This document shows, one piece after another, positions 17,234 to 26,625 of a stretch of 64,000 bases of DNA. Under the pieces are notes generated by a model. The model saw only the letters and a program-made list of their open reading frames with translations, was not told the origin of the DNA and did no database searches. Origin of the DNA: Methylobacterium gnaphalii (GTDB lineage: Bacteria > Pseudomonadota > Alphaproteobacteria > Rhizobiales > Beijerinckiaceae); the NCBI RefSeq assembly GCF_007992215.1, contig NZ_BJZV01000007.1:1-64000 (forward strand). The letters are read 5' to 3'. Every line of letters begins with the position of its first letter. The stretch's first letter is position 1. Both the position numbers and the translations under genes were made by a program.

Positions 17234-18241
17234 ATGGCCGTCGTCCTCGACCTCCTGAACAACGATAGCCGGCCCGGGGCCGCAGGCGCCGCCATGCGCC
17301 CGCGCCACCCCGAGAAGGCACACCGGCCGGACAACCCGATCCAGAAGAAGCCTGACTGGATCCGCGTCCGCGCCCCCGGCTCCAAGGCCTGGTCCGAGAC
17401 CAACAGGATCGTCCGCGAGAACGGCCTCGTCACGGTCTGCGAGGAGGCGGGCTGCCCCAATATCGGCGAGTGCTGGGAGAAGCGGCACGCCACTTTCATG
17501 ATTATGGGCGACACCTGCACGCGGGCCTGCTCGTTCTGCAACGTGCGCACCGGCCTGCCGCAGGGCCTTGATCAGGACGAACCCGGCAAGGTCGCGGATT
17601 CAGTGGCCAAGCTCGGCCTGCACCACGTCGTGGTCACCTCCGTCGACCGCGACGACCTGTCCGACGGAGGCGCCGAGCATTTTGCACGCACCATCGCCGC
17701 GATCCGCAAGATGAGCCCCGGCACCACAATCGAGATTCTTACGCCCGATTTTCTGAGGAAGCCCGGGGCTTTGGAGCGTGTCGTTGAGGCGCGGCCCGAC
17801 GTATTCAACCACAATCTCGAGACGGTACCGGGCAAGTACGTCACCGTGCGTCCGGGCGCGCGCTACTTCCACTCGATGCACCTGCTGCAGCGGGTAAAGG
17901 CGCTCGATCCGACGATCTTCACCAAGTCCGGCATCATGGTCGGCCTCGGCGAGGAACGGAACGAGGTGGTGCAGTTGATGGACGACCTGCGCACGGCCGA
18001 CGTCGATTTCCTGACGATCGGCCAGTACCTCCAGCCGACCTCGAAGCATCACGCCGTGATACGCTTCGTGCCGCCGGACGAGTTCAAGAGCCTCGAGAGC
18101 ACCGCCTATTCGAAAGGCTTCCTGCTGGTCTCGGCCACGCCGCTGACGCGCTCCTCGCACCATGCCGGCGAGGACTTTGCCCGGCTCAAGGCTGCTCGTC
18201 TGGCCAAGCTCGGCCTCACCCGCGAGACGGCGATCGCTTGA
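17234..18241 (+). CDS. lipA: Lipoyl synthase
   Basis: A 335-residue radical-SAM enzyme. It has the auxiliary-cluster cysteines in [13 protein letters not shown], the SAM-cluster motif CTRACSFC, and the C-terminal [10 protein letters not shown] whose Ser is an auxiliary-cluster ligand in the family. It inserts two sulfurs into octanoyl groups on E2 and H proteins, giving lipoate for pyruvate and 2-oxoglutarate dehydrogenases. ATG 17234 gives the usual alphaproteobacterial N-terminus. Its TGA shares bases with the ATG of the next gene, so the two are translationally coupled. Confidence 0.98.
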   Translation: MAVVLDLLNNDSRPGAAGAAMRPRHPEKAHRPDNPIQKKPDWIRVRAPGSKAWSETNRIVRENGLVTVCEEAGCPNIGECWEKRHATFMIMGDTCTRACSFCNVRTGLPQGLDQDEPGKVADSVAKLGLHHVVVTSVDRDDLSDGGAEHFARTIAAIRKMSPGTTIEILTPDFLRKPGALERVVEARPDVFNHNLETVPGKYVTVRPGARYFHSMHLLQRVKALDPTIFTKSGIMVGLGEERNEVVQLMDDLRTADVDFLTIGQYLQPTSKHHAVIRFVPPDEFKSLESTAYSKGFLLVSATPLTRSSHHAGEDFARLKAARLAKLGLTRETAIA

Positions 18242-18699
18242 TGCCGTCCTTCCGCATCACCCGACACGTGCGGCACTCGCCGCAGCAGATGTACGACCTC
18301 GTGGCCGACATCGAGCGCTACCCGGAATTCCTGCCGCTCTGTGAATCTCTGCGCGTCTTGCGCCGGCAGGAGGGCACGAATGGCAATCCGGTTCTGATCG
18401 CGGAGATGGGTGTCGGCTACAAGGCGATCCGTGAGCGTTTCACCACACGCGTCGGCCTCGACCCACAGAACCGGAAAATTATCGCTGAATATATCGATGG
18501 GCCTTTCAAGCATCTCGAGAACCGTTGGGGGTTCAAGGACAGCGCCAAGGGCGGCTGCGACGTCGAGTTCTTCATCACCTACGAGTTCAAGAGCTTCGCC
18601 CTCGGTCTGCTCATGGGGAAGATGTTCGACAAGGCGTTCCGAAAGTTCACGGACGCCTTCGAGAGCCGCGCGAACCTTGTCTACGGCAGCGCGGCCTGA
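18241..18699 (+). CDS. RatA/COQ10-like START-domain protein
   Basis: A 152-residue SRPBCC/START-fold protein. [39 protein letters not shown] and a C-terminal FDKAFRKFTDAFESRA match the Coq10/RatA family. In alphaproteobacteria this gene routinely follows lipA and probably binds ubiquinone or a related lipid to aid respiration; the RatA toxin label from E. coli is less likely to apply. The start ATG overlaps the lipA stop. Confidence 0.9.
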   Translation: MPSFRITRHVRHSPQQMYDLVADIERYPEFLPLCESLRVLRRQEGTNGNPVLIAEMGVGYKAIRERFTTRVGLDPQNRKIIAEYIDGPFKHLENRWGFKDSAKGGCDVEFFITYEFKSFALGLLMGKMFDKAFRKFTDAFESRANLVYGSAA

Positions 18700-18744
18700 G
18701 TGCACCTGATGTCAACTCATCAACGCACAATACGAGCCCAAGCA

Positions 18745-19044
18745 ATGAACCGTGTAGCAGTTGCAGTCCTCGGCCTCACTCTCGCGGCTTCCGCTGCGAG
18801 CGCACAGCAACGGCCGTACACGCCGGCGCTGACCTGTGCCGCCGTGAAGGCCATCGTCGCGCGGCAGGGCGCGGTCGTTCTCGCGACGAGCCCACACGCT
18901 TATGAGAAGGTCTACGCCGATAGCGGGGCCTGCCGGGATGAGGTCACGGCGGCACCCGCCTTTGAGCCGTCGATCGACGATCCGAATTGCTTCGCCGGAT
19001 ACCGCTGCCAGCAGCGCAACAATGGCAATCTCGGTGGAAGATGA
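18745..19044 (+). CDS. Small secreted hypothetical protein with four Cys
   Basis: A 99-residue exported protein. The signal peptide is MNRVAVAVLGLTLAASAASA, and the mature part has four Cys (LTCAAVK, GACRDE, PNCFAGYRC) that could form two disulfides in the periplasm. I do not recognise the fold. ATG 18745 directly precedes the signal peptide; frames upstream of it lack a ribosome binding site. Confidence 0.75.
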   Translation: MNRVAVAVLGLTLAASAASAQQRPYTPALTCAAVKAIVARQGAVVLATSPHAYEKVYADSGACRDEVTAAPAFEPSIDDPNCFAGYRCQQRNNGNLGGR

Positions 19045-19162
19045 GCCCGATCCCGTTCCGGGACGTGCGACCGGAAGCTGAGTTGAGCGAAGGCTAACCC
19101 GTCGCTGAGAGAGTATCGGCGAGCCAAGTTGCGTATCGGCTCCGTCGTGCAGCCACGACACG

Positions 19163-19198
19163 CCCCGCCGCTCGCCGGCCTAGTCCCGAGCGGCGGGG
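19163..19198. terminator. Bidirectional terminator between convergent genes
   Basis: A perfect 12-bp GC stem (19163-19174 with 19187-19198) and a 12-base loop between the rightward secreted protein gene and the leftward small gene. Confidence 0.75.
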
Positions 19199-19215
19199 CT
19201 GCTGTGCCGACCGTC

Positions 19216-19461
19216 TCAATGCGTGGTCAAGCTCTCGACGCTCTCGTTCGGGCCGATCTTTCCGGCAAAGCGAGCGAGCTTCGTCAGGCTCGGCTCGGCT
19301 AGCCCACCGGCGTTGGCGAAGGTGGCGAGCGCCATGCTGACGAGAAATTCCGCTTCCTCCTGCGTCATCGCACGGCCGCTCAAGGTGCTTGCCGCGCCCT
19401 TCACGGCGAGCACCGCCTGACGAAACGCAGGATCATTCTTAAGCTCTTCGAGACGCTTCAT
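19216..19461 (-). CDS. Small hypothetical protein
   Basis: An 81-residue helical protein (MKRLEELKNDPAFRQAVLAV at the start, then SGRAMTQEEAEFLVSMALAT). I do not recognise it. ATG 19461 has GGGGA upstream; an earlier in-frame ATG at 19479 is weaker. It stands alone and ends at a bidirectional terminator. Confidence 0.6.
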   Translation of the reverse strand: MKRLEELKNDPAFRQAVLAVKGAASTLSGRAMTQEEAEFLVSMALATFANAGGLAEPSLTKLARFAGKIGPNESVESLTTH

Positions 19462-19710
19462 CGTATTCCCCGCCAACACCGATCCGCGGATGGCTGCCGT
19501 GGCTCATCGTTGCGCAATACGCAACCATGCAACAGTGTTCCCGCAGAGCAACGGTGTCACCGATTTACGGTGGAGCCCGGTTTCAACATCTCTAGTGCCC
19601 GGTCTCGCCATGGACTCGACGCAAAGCTCCCGTATCCACTGAGAACTGCTCGAACTGTTTCGAGACTCTGCCAAGCTGGGCCGATGAGAGCGGCCCGAGG
19701 TGTCGTGGTC

Positions 19711-19851
19711 ATGTATCCTGTGGTCGCCGTTTTGCTGCTTGCTGTGATGATCGCAATCATTGGGAGCCTCCCGACCACGGGCCCCTGGGGCTTCGCGGCG
19801 ATCGCCATCATCGTAGCCGCCCTCTTGGTGCCCTGGACGCAGGCCGAGTAA
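19711..19851 (+). CDS. Very small membrane protein
   Basis: A 46-residue protein made almost wholly of two hydrophobic stretches (VVAVLLLAVMIAIIGSL and WGFAAIAIIVAALLVPW). It would insert in the inner membrane as a hairpin. ATG 19711 has GAGG ten bases upstream; ATG 19684 is the alternative. Hydrophobicity of this kind is unlikely by chance, but no family is recognised. Confidence 0.5.
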   Translation: MYPVVAVLLLAVMIAIIGSLPTTGPWGFAAIAIIVAALLVPWTQAE

Positions 19852-19868
19852 GGCCCACTGCGAGGGCG

Positions 19869-20111
19869 TTATTCGATCGCTTCCACTGTGAGCGACAAGC
19901 GCGACCGCAGGACAAATGCGCCACTTTCGTCACGAACCGCCGCGACGAAATCCTCGCGCTCCAGATCGGGTGACAGGTCGCGCAGGATCGTCGTCATAAT
20001 GCGCAGGAGTTTATGGCGCACTGCGGCGATGTCCGGCAGGTCGAAACCCTCAGTGTCACGCACATGCTCTGTGCCAGTATGCAGATCAATGAAAAAACGG
20101 GGCACGGGCAT
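19869..20111 (-). CDS. DUF6894-like small protein
   Basis: An 80-residue protein starting MPVPRFFIDLHTG, then RDTEGFDLPDIAAVRHKLLR. This Arg-Phe-Phe...Asp...Glu-Gly...Leu-Pro-Asp pattern is the DUF6894 family, found in many copies in Methylobacterium and relatives. Function is unknown. ATG 20111 matches the usual N-terminus; a GTG at 20138 is in frame. Confidence 0.75.
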   Translation of the reverse strand: MPVPRFFIDLHTGTEHVRDTEGFDLPDIAAVRHKLLRIMTTILRDLSPDLEREDFVAAVRDESGAFVLRSRLSLTVEAIE

Positions 20112-20523
20112 CCGGCTCTGCGTGAGAATTATGCTCACTAAACTACTGCTTCCGTAACCGGGCCGGAAGCGGCAAGAAAGCGCATATCGCGAAAAGTCGC
20201 GCGCGCAAAAAATGCTTTTCAGTCGAGCTCGCGCATATGACTACGCCGAGTCTTGCGATCGACAAATTGCGACTTGCGATTTGCTATCTAGACTGGGCAC
20301 CCGGCTGAGTTGCAACTGAGAAAGCCGCCCTACGGAGCTTACCTCAGCGTGGTTTTGTCCCGGCAAGCGAGCACACAACATCACGATGGCGACGGTCGCT
20401 GCCAGCAACCTGCATCTGCGGTGGCTGCCGCCCAGAAGGTTGCGGTGCGTAGTTTTCCGATACGGGTTTCGGAACAGCTAGGAAAACGTCAAGCTATCGC
20501 CTGTGCAACCGGCCGGAAGCTTC
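20112..20523. other. Divergent intergenic region before the collagen-like gene
   Basis: About 410 bases, the least GC-rich part of the host segment. It contains an array of TTGCGAT-like heptamers (separate entry) and probably the promoters of both flanking genes. Confidence 0.45.
20253..20287 (+). repeat. Heptamer array TTGCGAY upstream of the collagen-like gene
   Basis: TTGCGAT (20253), TTGCGAC (20267), TTGCGAT (20274) and TTGCTAT (20281) are spaced 14, 7 and 7 bases. Exact 7-base phasing of near-identical units suggests a protein-binding array or a small slippage event. Confidence 0.45.
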
Positions 20524-21414
20524 ATGTCCATCGGACGATCATTGTGGCGTTTTGGCTTGGTCCTGGGGCTCGGCACGGCACCGGCCCAGGCCGAGATACA
20601 GTTTCAGGCGGTGAAAATCACGGCTGGCGAGCTCTGGGTGCTCGGCTCGTCCGATGAGCCTGACACCGAGATCACCCTCGACGGTGGGTTCGCGCGCCGC
20701 ACCGACGCCAAGGGCAATTTCGAGTTCCGGATAATCCACCACCCGGCGACGTGCATCGTCACCCTGCGCACCGACCGCCAGGAGCGGCAGGCCGTGGTCG
20801 CCGAATGTGGCCGGCAGGGCCCGCCAGGACCCCAAGGGCCGATCGGCGCGACGGTGACCTCGGTCATCCCTGGGCCGCCTGGCCTGCCCGGGGAGCCCGG
20901 TCCACCCGGCGAGCAAGGGCCAGCCGGACCGCAGGGAGAGCGCGGCGAGACGGGTCAGGCCGGACCGCCGGGCCCTGCCGGCCGGGATGGCGCCGACGGT
21001 GCACCCGGGGAGAGGGGCGAGCCTGGCGTAGGGCAGGCCGGGCCGCCGGGCGAACGTGGCGAAGCGGGTCCGGCGGGACCGCCGGGTCCTGCCGGCCGGG
21101 ACGGCACTGACGGTGCGCCCGGGGAAAAGGGCGAGCCTGGCCCACCTGGACCTGCCGGCGAGCCTGGACCGGCTGGCCCGCCCGGCCCACCCGGAAAGCC
21201 AGGAGCCGCTGGACCGCCGGGCCCTCCAGGTCCGGCAGGGCCGCGTGGTCCGGCCGGACCGCGCGGTCCCGCCGGCGCCGCAGCAGCGCCTGCTAAGTCG
21301 CAGGCCCGCGCGCCCAGAGCCGAGCCGCAGACCACCACCAACACGGCCCCACGCAGATCGCAGCGTACGCTGCCGCCGCCCGAGGAAGATCCCGATCCGG
21401 ACATCGTCCGATAA
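20524..21414 (+). CDS. Exported collagen-like protein
   Basis: A 296-residue protein. The signal peptide ends in [10 protein letters not shown] small globular head of about 75 residues ([32 protein letters not shown]) resembles a carboxypeptidase-regulatory or beta-sandwich fold. Gly-X-Y repeats rich in GPP, GPA, GER and GEK run from about residue 97 to 250, with short interruptions. The tail is basic and Pro-rich and ends DPDPDIVR. The Gly-X-Y block should form a trimeric collagen helix outside the membrane. ATG 20524 has GGAAG six bases upstream. Function is unknown; adhesion or surface coating is possible. A shadow frame on the other strand also reads as Gly/Pro repeats because of GC content. 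Confidence 0.85.
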   Translation: MSIGRSLWRFGLVLGLGTAPAQAEIQFQAVKITAGELWVLGSSDEPDTEITLDGGFARRTDAKGNFEFRIIHHPATCIVTLRTDRQERQAVVAECGRQGPPGPQGPIGATVTSVIPGPPGLPGEPGPPGEQGPAGPQGERGETGQAGPPGPAGRDGADGAPGERGEPGVGQAGPPGERGEAGPAGPPGPAGRDGTDGAPGEKGEPGPPGPAGEPGPAGPPGPPGKPGAAGPPGPPGPAGPRGPAGPRGPAGAAAAPAKSQARAPRAEPQTTTNTAPRRSQRTLPPPEEDPDPDIVR

Positions 21415-21539
21415 GGCATGTCCTCGGCCGTCTGCTTGCACGATGGCTGTGCGTTGCATCGACCTATGCACAGGCTTGGACGGAGCCAACGGAGGGTTCG
21501 CGTGGTTCATCGGCGCGCGAAGTTTCTGATGGGACCGGG

Positions 21540-24500
21540 ATGTCGAAGAGCACGAGACGGAAGCCTACCAGGATGCGTGTCAGCGACGCGCCGCTGCCCC
21601 TGTCGCCGGAGGGTGCCCTCGCGGCAGCGCTCCTTGATCATTCTCGGCCCGCGCAGCCGCTGATCCACGTCGCGAGCGATCGGCGCCGTCTTGATCGGAT
21701 CGCGGCCGCCCTTGCGGCCTTCGCCCCCGACACACCCTACGCTCTGCTGCCGGAATGGGATTGCCTGCCCTTCGATCGCGTCTCCCCGTCGCGCGCGGCG
21801 ATGGGGGTACGCACTGGTGTGCTGCGCTGGCTGACAGATACGAAAAACCTGCCTCGCATCGTTCTTACGACGCCGCCAGCCCTCATCCAGCGCGTGCCTC
21901 CCCCCGAGACCTGGACGGACGCGCATCTAGAGTTCCGAGCCGGCGACGAGATTGTGCCCGAGCGGGTTATCGCGGCGCTGCAGCGCATGGGCTACGTCCT
22001 CGACGAGCGCGTCGACGAGCCGGGCGAGATGGCGATCCGCGGACAAGTCATCGACCTGTTCACGGCAGCCGCACCGATGCCGTGCCGGATCGAGATGGAT
22101 GATGGCCGGGTCGTCGGGATACGATCCTACGATCCAGTCTCCCAACTGTCCCTCAACGAGGCCGACGTTCTAGTGGTCGATCCCGCCACCGAGATCATCC
22201 TGCCACCGGATTTGGAAACGGCGCTCGAACCCTTCACCGGGCAGGAGCACGCCCTCGGGCGCTTCTATCCCCGGCTCGTCACGGTGCTCGACTATCTGCC
22301 CGACACCCTACTGGTCGTAGAGAGCGGCGTGCACGAGCGTGCCGAAGCCTTCTTCGAGCAGATTGCCGAGGGTCGCGACGGTGCGGGCGGCAATGCGGCC
22401 GTACCTCTGCCCGGGGGGCTCTACCTGACACCAGATGAGTGGTCCGAATTGCTCGGCTCCCGGACGGTGAGGCCAGCGGAGGCAACAGAGGACGTCTCGG
22501 TGCCTGACTTCGCCCGCGACCGCCGGCCCGGACCTGCATTCGTGAGCTACCTCGGCGAGCGGCAGGAGGCAGGGGATCGCATCGTCCTGGCGAGCGCCAG
22601 ATCGGCCCTGCGCCGGCTCGCTCGTCCGGCTGTCTCGGCGCTGGGTCGCAAGCTTCAGCGCGCCGCGTCCTGGGAGGCTGTGCTCGCAGCCGAGCCGGGC
22701 AGCGTCCTCGCGATGGAGGCGCCGCTCGAGGCAGGGTTTCGCGTGCCGGAGGCAGGCGTCACGGTGATCGCCGCCGCAGACCTGCTCGGAGCGACGACGA
22801 CGACCGAGGCGGTGAGCCAGACAACGGCGCTTCCACTCGGTGACGTTGAGCTGCAGCTCGGCGATGTCGCCATCCATGAGGATCACGGCCTTTGCGTTTT
22901 CGAGGGCGTGGAATGCGTCGCCGGCGCCGGCGCATGCGAGGAGGATGCGATCCGCCTGCGCTTCGCTGACGATGCCGTCTTGATGGAGCCAGCATCCCGC
23001 GCCGATAGACTTTGGCGCTACGGCTCCGAGACCGAGGTCGTGAGCCTGGACCGCCTGGGCGGCAAGACCTGGGGAAAGCGCCGCGCCGGGGTCGAAGAGG
23101 CCTTAGTCGTGTCGGCGCAGGTGATGCTGGAGACGGCGCAGGCGCGCGCACGGGCCGAGGCTCCGGCATTGACGCCTCCTGCCAGCAAGATGGAGCGGTT
23201 CGCCGCCAGCTTCGGCTTCCCGCTCACGCCGGACCAAGCCAGAGCAATCGACGCCGTCCTGAACGATCTTTCCTCGGGGCGCCCGATGAATCGCCTCGTC
23301 TGCGGCGATGTCGGCTTCGGCAAGACCGAGGTCGCGCTGCGCGCCGCCGCCGCCGCGCTCTTTGCCGGCAAGCAGGTAGCCATCGCTGCGCCGACGACGG
23401 TGCTGGTGCGGCAGCACGTCCAGACCTTCAAGCGTCGGCTCGCCCGCTTCGGCATCGAAGTGGAGGAGCTCTCGCGTCTGGTGCCACCCGCCGAGGCCAA
23501 GCGCGTGAAGGCCGGTCTCGCCGACGGCTCTGTGCGGGTTGTCGTCGGCACGCACGCGCTCGCTGGCCGCGGCGTGCGCTTCGCGGATCTGGGGCTCCTC
23601 GTCATCGACGAGGAGCAGCGGTTCGGGACCGGCTTGAAGGAGCGCCTTAGAAGAACCGGACACGGCACCCACACGCTGACGCTCACGGCGACGCCGATCC
23701 CGCGGACGCTACAGACCGCTCTCGTCGGTCTCCAGGACCTGAGCGTCATCGCCACGCCGCCCGTCGTGCGCCAGCCAATCCGTACGGTGCTCACGCCCTT
23801 CCTGCCCGAGACGGCGCGGGCGGCCCTCCTGCGCGAGCGGCGGCGCGGCGGACGGAGTTTTGTTGTGTGCCCACGCATCGCGGATCTCGAGCCGATGCGG
23901 GAGCGCCTGCGCGAAATTGCGCCCGAGCTGACGGTGCTCGTGGCTCATGGCGATCTCGATTCCGCAGAGATGGACGCCGTCATGATGCGCTTCGCTGACG
24001 GGGAGGGCGACGTGCTCCTCGCGACCAACATCATCGAGAGCGGACTCGACATCCCGGGGGCCAATACGATGCTGGTCTGGCGGCCGGAGAAATTCGGGCT
24101 CTCCCAGCTGCATCAGTTGCGCGGCCGTGTGGGACGCGGACAGAGGCGGGCGGCCTTCTACCTGCTCAGCGACGGGAGCAAGCCGCTCACAAAGCAGGGT
24201 GAGAAGCGGCTCCGCACGTTGGAGGCCCTCGACCGGCTCGGAGCCGGTTTCGCCATCAGCGCCCGGGACCTCGACCTGCGCGGCGCGGGCGACCTCGTTG
24301 GTGAGGATCAGGCCGGGCATGTGCGCCTGATCGGGCTCGGGCTCTACCAGCATCTGCTTGATGGCGCGCTCAAGACAGCGCGCGGCGAACCGTCGGACGA
24401 TTGGCGGCCCGAGATCCGGCTCGGCCTGTCGGGGCGGATTCCGGAGAGCTATGTGCCGGAGCCCGAGCTGCGTCTCAGCCTCTACACGCGTCTCGCCCGG

Positions 24501-24845
24501 CTACGCGGCCGCGAGGAGGTCGAGGCCCTGCGCGACGAGATCGAAGACCGCTTCGGTCCGCTGCCAGAGTCGACCGAACAACTCGTTACCATCGCCGGGT
24601 TGCGGACGCGTTGCATCGCACTAGGCATTACATGCCTGAGTGGCGGCCCGCAGGGCGTAGCCGCCGACATCCTGCCCGGGGTGCTCGACCGCCTAGCGCT
24701 GCCCGAACGCAGCCTTACTATCCGGGACGGCCGGGTGATCACGAAAGAGGGCGGCGAAGACGCGGCGGCATGCGCGCGTCTCGCCCTGGCCCTGCTGGAC
24801 ACGTTGGAAGGAGCGTCGGACGATCAGACGCGTCGCGCCGCGTGA
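21540..24845 (+). CDS. Mfd-like (transcription-repair coupling factor type) SF2 helicase
   Basis: An 1101-residue protein with the Mfd architecture. It has UvrB-like N-terminal domains (RGQVIDLFTAAAPMPCRIEM near residue 165), a CarD-like RNA polymerase-interacting region near residue 440 (IHEDHGLCVFEGVECV) and RecG-type helicase domains. Walker A is GDVGFGKT (about 589-596), DEEQ is at about 690-693, and TATPIPRTLQ follows. The C-terminal TRCF domain is LRTRCIALGI. Mfd removes stalled RNA polymerase and recruits UvrA. The CarD-like region and N-terminus are divergent, so this may be a second Mfd-type gene rather than the main mfd. Confidence 0.85.
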   Translation: MSKSTRRKPTRMRVSDAPLPLSPEGALAAALLDHSRPAQPLIHVASDRRRLDRIAAALAAFAPDTPYALLPEWDCLPFDRVSPSRAAMGVRTGVLRWLTDTKNLPRIVLTTPPALIQRVPPPETWTDAHLEFRAGDEIVPERVIAALQRMGYVLDERVDEPGEMAIRGQVIDLFTAAAPMPCRIEMDDGRVVGIRSYDPVSQLSLNEADVLVVDPATEIILPPDLETALEPFTGQEHALGRFYPRLVTVLDYLPDTLLVVESGVHERAEAFFEQIAEGRDGAGGNAAVPLPGGLYLTPDEWSELLGSRTVRPAEATEDVSVPDFARDRRPGPAFVSYLGERQEAGDRIVLASARSALRRLARPAVSALGRKLQRAASWEAVLAAEPGSVLAMEAPLEAGFRVPEAGVTVIAAADLLGATTTTEAVSQTTALPLGDVELQLGDVAIHEDHGLCVFEGVECVAGAGACEEDAIRLRFADDAVLMEPASRADRLWRYGSETEVVSLDRLGGKTWGKRRAGVEEALVVSAQVMLETAQARARAEAPALTPPASKMERFAASFGFPLTPDQARAIDAVLNDLSSGRPMNRLVCGDVGFGKTEVALRAAAAALFAGKQVAIAAPTTVLVRQHVQTFKRRLARFGIEVEELSRLVPPAEAKRVKAGLADGSVRVVVGTHALAGRGVRFADLGLLVIDEEQRFGTGLKERLRRTGHGTHTLTLTATPIPRTLQTALVGLQDLSVIATPPVVRQPIRTVLTPFLPETARAALLRERRRGGRSFVVCPRIADLEPMRERLREIAPELTVLVAHGDLDSAEMDAVMMRFADGEGDVLLATNIIESGLDIPGANTMLVWRPEKFGLSQLHQLRGRVGRGQRRAAFYLLSDGSKPLTKQGEKRLRTLEALDRLGAGFAISARDLDLRGAGDLVGEDQAGHVRLIGLGLYQHLLDGALKTARGEPSDDWRPEIRLGLSGRIPESYVPEPELRLSLYTRLARLRGREEVEALRDEIEDRFGPLPESTEQLVTIAGLRTRCIALGITCLSGGPQGVAADILPGVLDRLALPERSLTIRDGRVITKEGGEDAAACARLALALLDTLEGASDDQTRRAA

Positions 24846-24867
24846 GCCCCTTCCCATTGAACCCGTC

Positions 24868-25071
24868 TTAGACGGAGTCGACGGTGCCGCGATCCTGCTG
24901 GGCGGTGTCGCCGCCGGCGTCGTCGCTTCCAGCCTCGTCCCAGGCCTGAAGCCAGGCGGCGCGGTCTTCCGAGCCCTCTGCATAGGGGCAGCTATCGCGC
25001 GTCTTTCCATACATGCGGGCGTTGCGACCCTTGATGAAGGGGCTGTCACTCGCCGTGGCGCCAGCGGTCAT
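24868..25071 (-). CDS. Rmf/CrpP family small protein
   Basis: A 67-residue protein with the Rmf-like pattern: an early FIKGRNARMYGKTRDSCPY then EDRAAWLQAWDEA. Ribosome modulation factor helps dimerise ribosomes in stationary phase; CrpP-type proteins share the fold. Alphaproteobacterial members are uncharacterised. The C-terminal 20 residues are acidic and probably disordered. Confidence 0.75.
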   Translation of the reverse strand: MTAGATASDSPFIKGRNARMYGKTRDSCPYAEGSEDRAAWLQAWDEAGSDDAGGDTAQQDRGTVDSV

Positions 25072-25224
25072 GTCCGATCTCCTCTAAGGGGCGCCAAGCG
25101 GCGCGCGATGGGCTTGTGTTGAGAACCCGCGGGGCACGGTGTCGGTTCAAGCTGACCGGTTCGCGCCTCGGGGGACTATCCGGCGCCGTGGACGTTAACG
25201 CCCGGCAAAAGCGGGAGAGTTCAG

Positions 25225-25437
25225 ATGCCGGACGTACCGAACGATCGCAGTCCCGAGGACACGGCGGAACGCAAGCCAGAGCGCCGCCCCGGCGAGAGGT
25301 CCGATAGTAGGGAGGACAAGGGCGGCCTTGCCCAATCCCCGCCCGATCCGACCATCGACAGCCCCCGTCGGCAGGACGGCCCAATGGATCGGCCTGGAAC
25401 GGAGGCCGAGGAGCGCAGCGCGAGCCAGAGGAACTAA
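25225..25437 (+). CDS. Small disordered hydrophilic protein
   Basis: A 70-residue protein made of Asp, Glu, Arg, Pro, Ser and Gly with almost no hydrophobic residues, so probably intrinsically disordered, like many desiccation or stress proteins. ATG 25225 has GGGAGAG upstream. No family is recognised. Confidence 0.55.
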   Translation: MPDVPNDRSPEDTAERKPERRPGERSDSREDKGGLAQSPPDPTIDSPRRQDGPMDRPGTEAEERSASQRN

Positions 25438-25473
25438 TGGCGCGTAGCGGCGATGAACCGATGCGCCCTTCGG

Positions 25474-25698
25474 TCACCTCGTCCGGCGGCTGGTGGCGCG
25501 TACGCGTGGTAAATCGGGTGAAGCGCCGAGACCGCGCCCCCCGAGGGTGCGAGCAGCGCTTGCAGGCGTCTCAGTGCTGGAGAAATGCGCGACGATGAGG
25601 TCTGCCGTCTCGTCCGAGAGATTGGAGATGATCAGGCTGTCGCCGGCGAAGACGGTGCACCGGCCGTCAAACGCGCGCTGTTTGCGAATGTCGGACAT
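25474..25698 (-). CDS. Small hypothetical protein
   Basis: A 74-residue protein. ATG 25698 is preceded by a perfect AGGAGG at a good distance. The first half (CTVFAGDSLIISNLSDETAD, then LIVAHFSSTE) is well formed; the C-terminus is basic and Ser/Arg-rich. Unrecognised. The frame open further upstream lacks a ribosome binding site. Confidence 0.6.
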   Translation of the reverse strand: MSDIRKQRAFDGRCTVFAGDSLIISNLSDETADLIVAHFSSTETPASAARTLGGRGLGASPDLPRVRATSRRTR

Positions 25699-25796
25699 GA
25701 CGCCTCCTTGCGCATGGCCCATGACATCACAACGCCTTGCGCGCGCCAATGGGGGCAACGCCCGATGCGGTCCAAGGTCACGCCGGGAGGCGCCCC

Positions 25797-26027
25797 TCAC
25801 CGCACCAGGGCGAGCAGCCCGACGGTGACCGCGAAGGCGATCGAGAGCGCACCTGACCCAAGCAACGTCATATCGATCACCCTATCGGCGCGAGCGGCCG
25901 GATCCGGACGATTAGGTCCCTCAAGCGTCGGGATCCCGCCACCGCGCCCTTGGTGGATCGATCGTCCTCCGACGGTCGGCACCACCTGCCGTAATCGATC
26001 CACCACCTCGATCCACTTGCCGGACAT
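25797..26027 (-). CDS. Small single-pass membrane protein
   Basis: A 76-residue protein: a basic N-terminal half (MSGKWIEVVDRLRQVVPTVG) and a C-terminal membrane segment (LLGSGALSIAFAVTVGLLAL). ATG 26027 has GGGAG upstream. Unrecognised. Confidence 0.55.
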   Translation of the reverse strand: MSGKWIEVVDRLRQVVPTVGGRSIHQGRGGGIPTLEGPNRPDPAARADRVIDMTLLGSGALSIAFAVTVGLLALVR

Positions 26028-26196
26028 GGCTGCGCTCCCTCTCAGCGCAAGAGGTTTGACTCTACTATTTTGCCCGGCTGTGTCTGTCCGGCGTCCCTGA
26101 CCGGTTTTGTTGTTTCCGGGAGGTAACCGTCGCTCAGCGCGAGGGAGCGGGCACAGAGCACGAGGAGTTGCCCTCCTGTGAACCGCAGGAGAGTTC

Positions 26197-26625
26197 ATGG
26201 CCGACCCCTACGACCTCGACCGCTTCATCGCGGCGCAGAGCACGACCTTCGACCAGGCGTTGCGTGAACTCGCGGCAGGAGCCAAGCGCAGCCACTGGAT
26301 GTGGTTCGTCTTCCCGCAATGCGCCGGCCTCGGATCGAGCGACATGGCGCGGCGCTACGGGATCAGCAGCCTCGACGAGGCGCGCGCCTTTCTCAGGCAT
26401 CCCGTCCTGGGCCATCGCTTGCGGCTCTGCACGGCGGCCGTCAACGCTGTGAGCGGCCGCACCGCACATGACATCTTCGGCTCGCCCGACGACATGAAGT
26501 TCCGTTCGAGCATGACGTTGTTCTCGCGCGCGGACCCGAGCATCCCGGAATTCGGCACGGCGCTCACAACTTATTTCGCGGGCGAGGAGGATGCGCGCAC
26601 GCTCGAGATCCTCTCGCAAGGCTAA
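26197..26625 (+). CDS. DUF1810 family protein
   Basis: A 142-residue cytoplasmic protein of the DUF1810 family. DPYDLDRFIAAQSTTFDQAL, KRSHWMWFVFPQCAGLG and EARAFLRHPVLGHRL are its conserved blocks. The family is structurally related to macro-domain-associated NADAR-like proteins but its function is unknown. It stands alone; ATG 26197 gives the usual family start. Confidence 0.9.
   Translation: MADPYDLDRFIAAQSTTFDQALRELAAGAKRSHWMWFVFPQCAGLGSSDMARRYGISSLDEARAFLRHPVLGHRLRLCTAAVNAVSGRTAHDIFGSPDDMKFRSSMTLFSRADPSIPEFGTALTTYFAGEEDARTLEILSQG

Noticed and set aside
20800..21290. Repetitive DNA in the collagen-like gene as a CRISPR or satellite array
   Set aside because: Periodicity is nine bases and encodes Gly-X-Y; there are no spacers.
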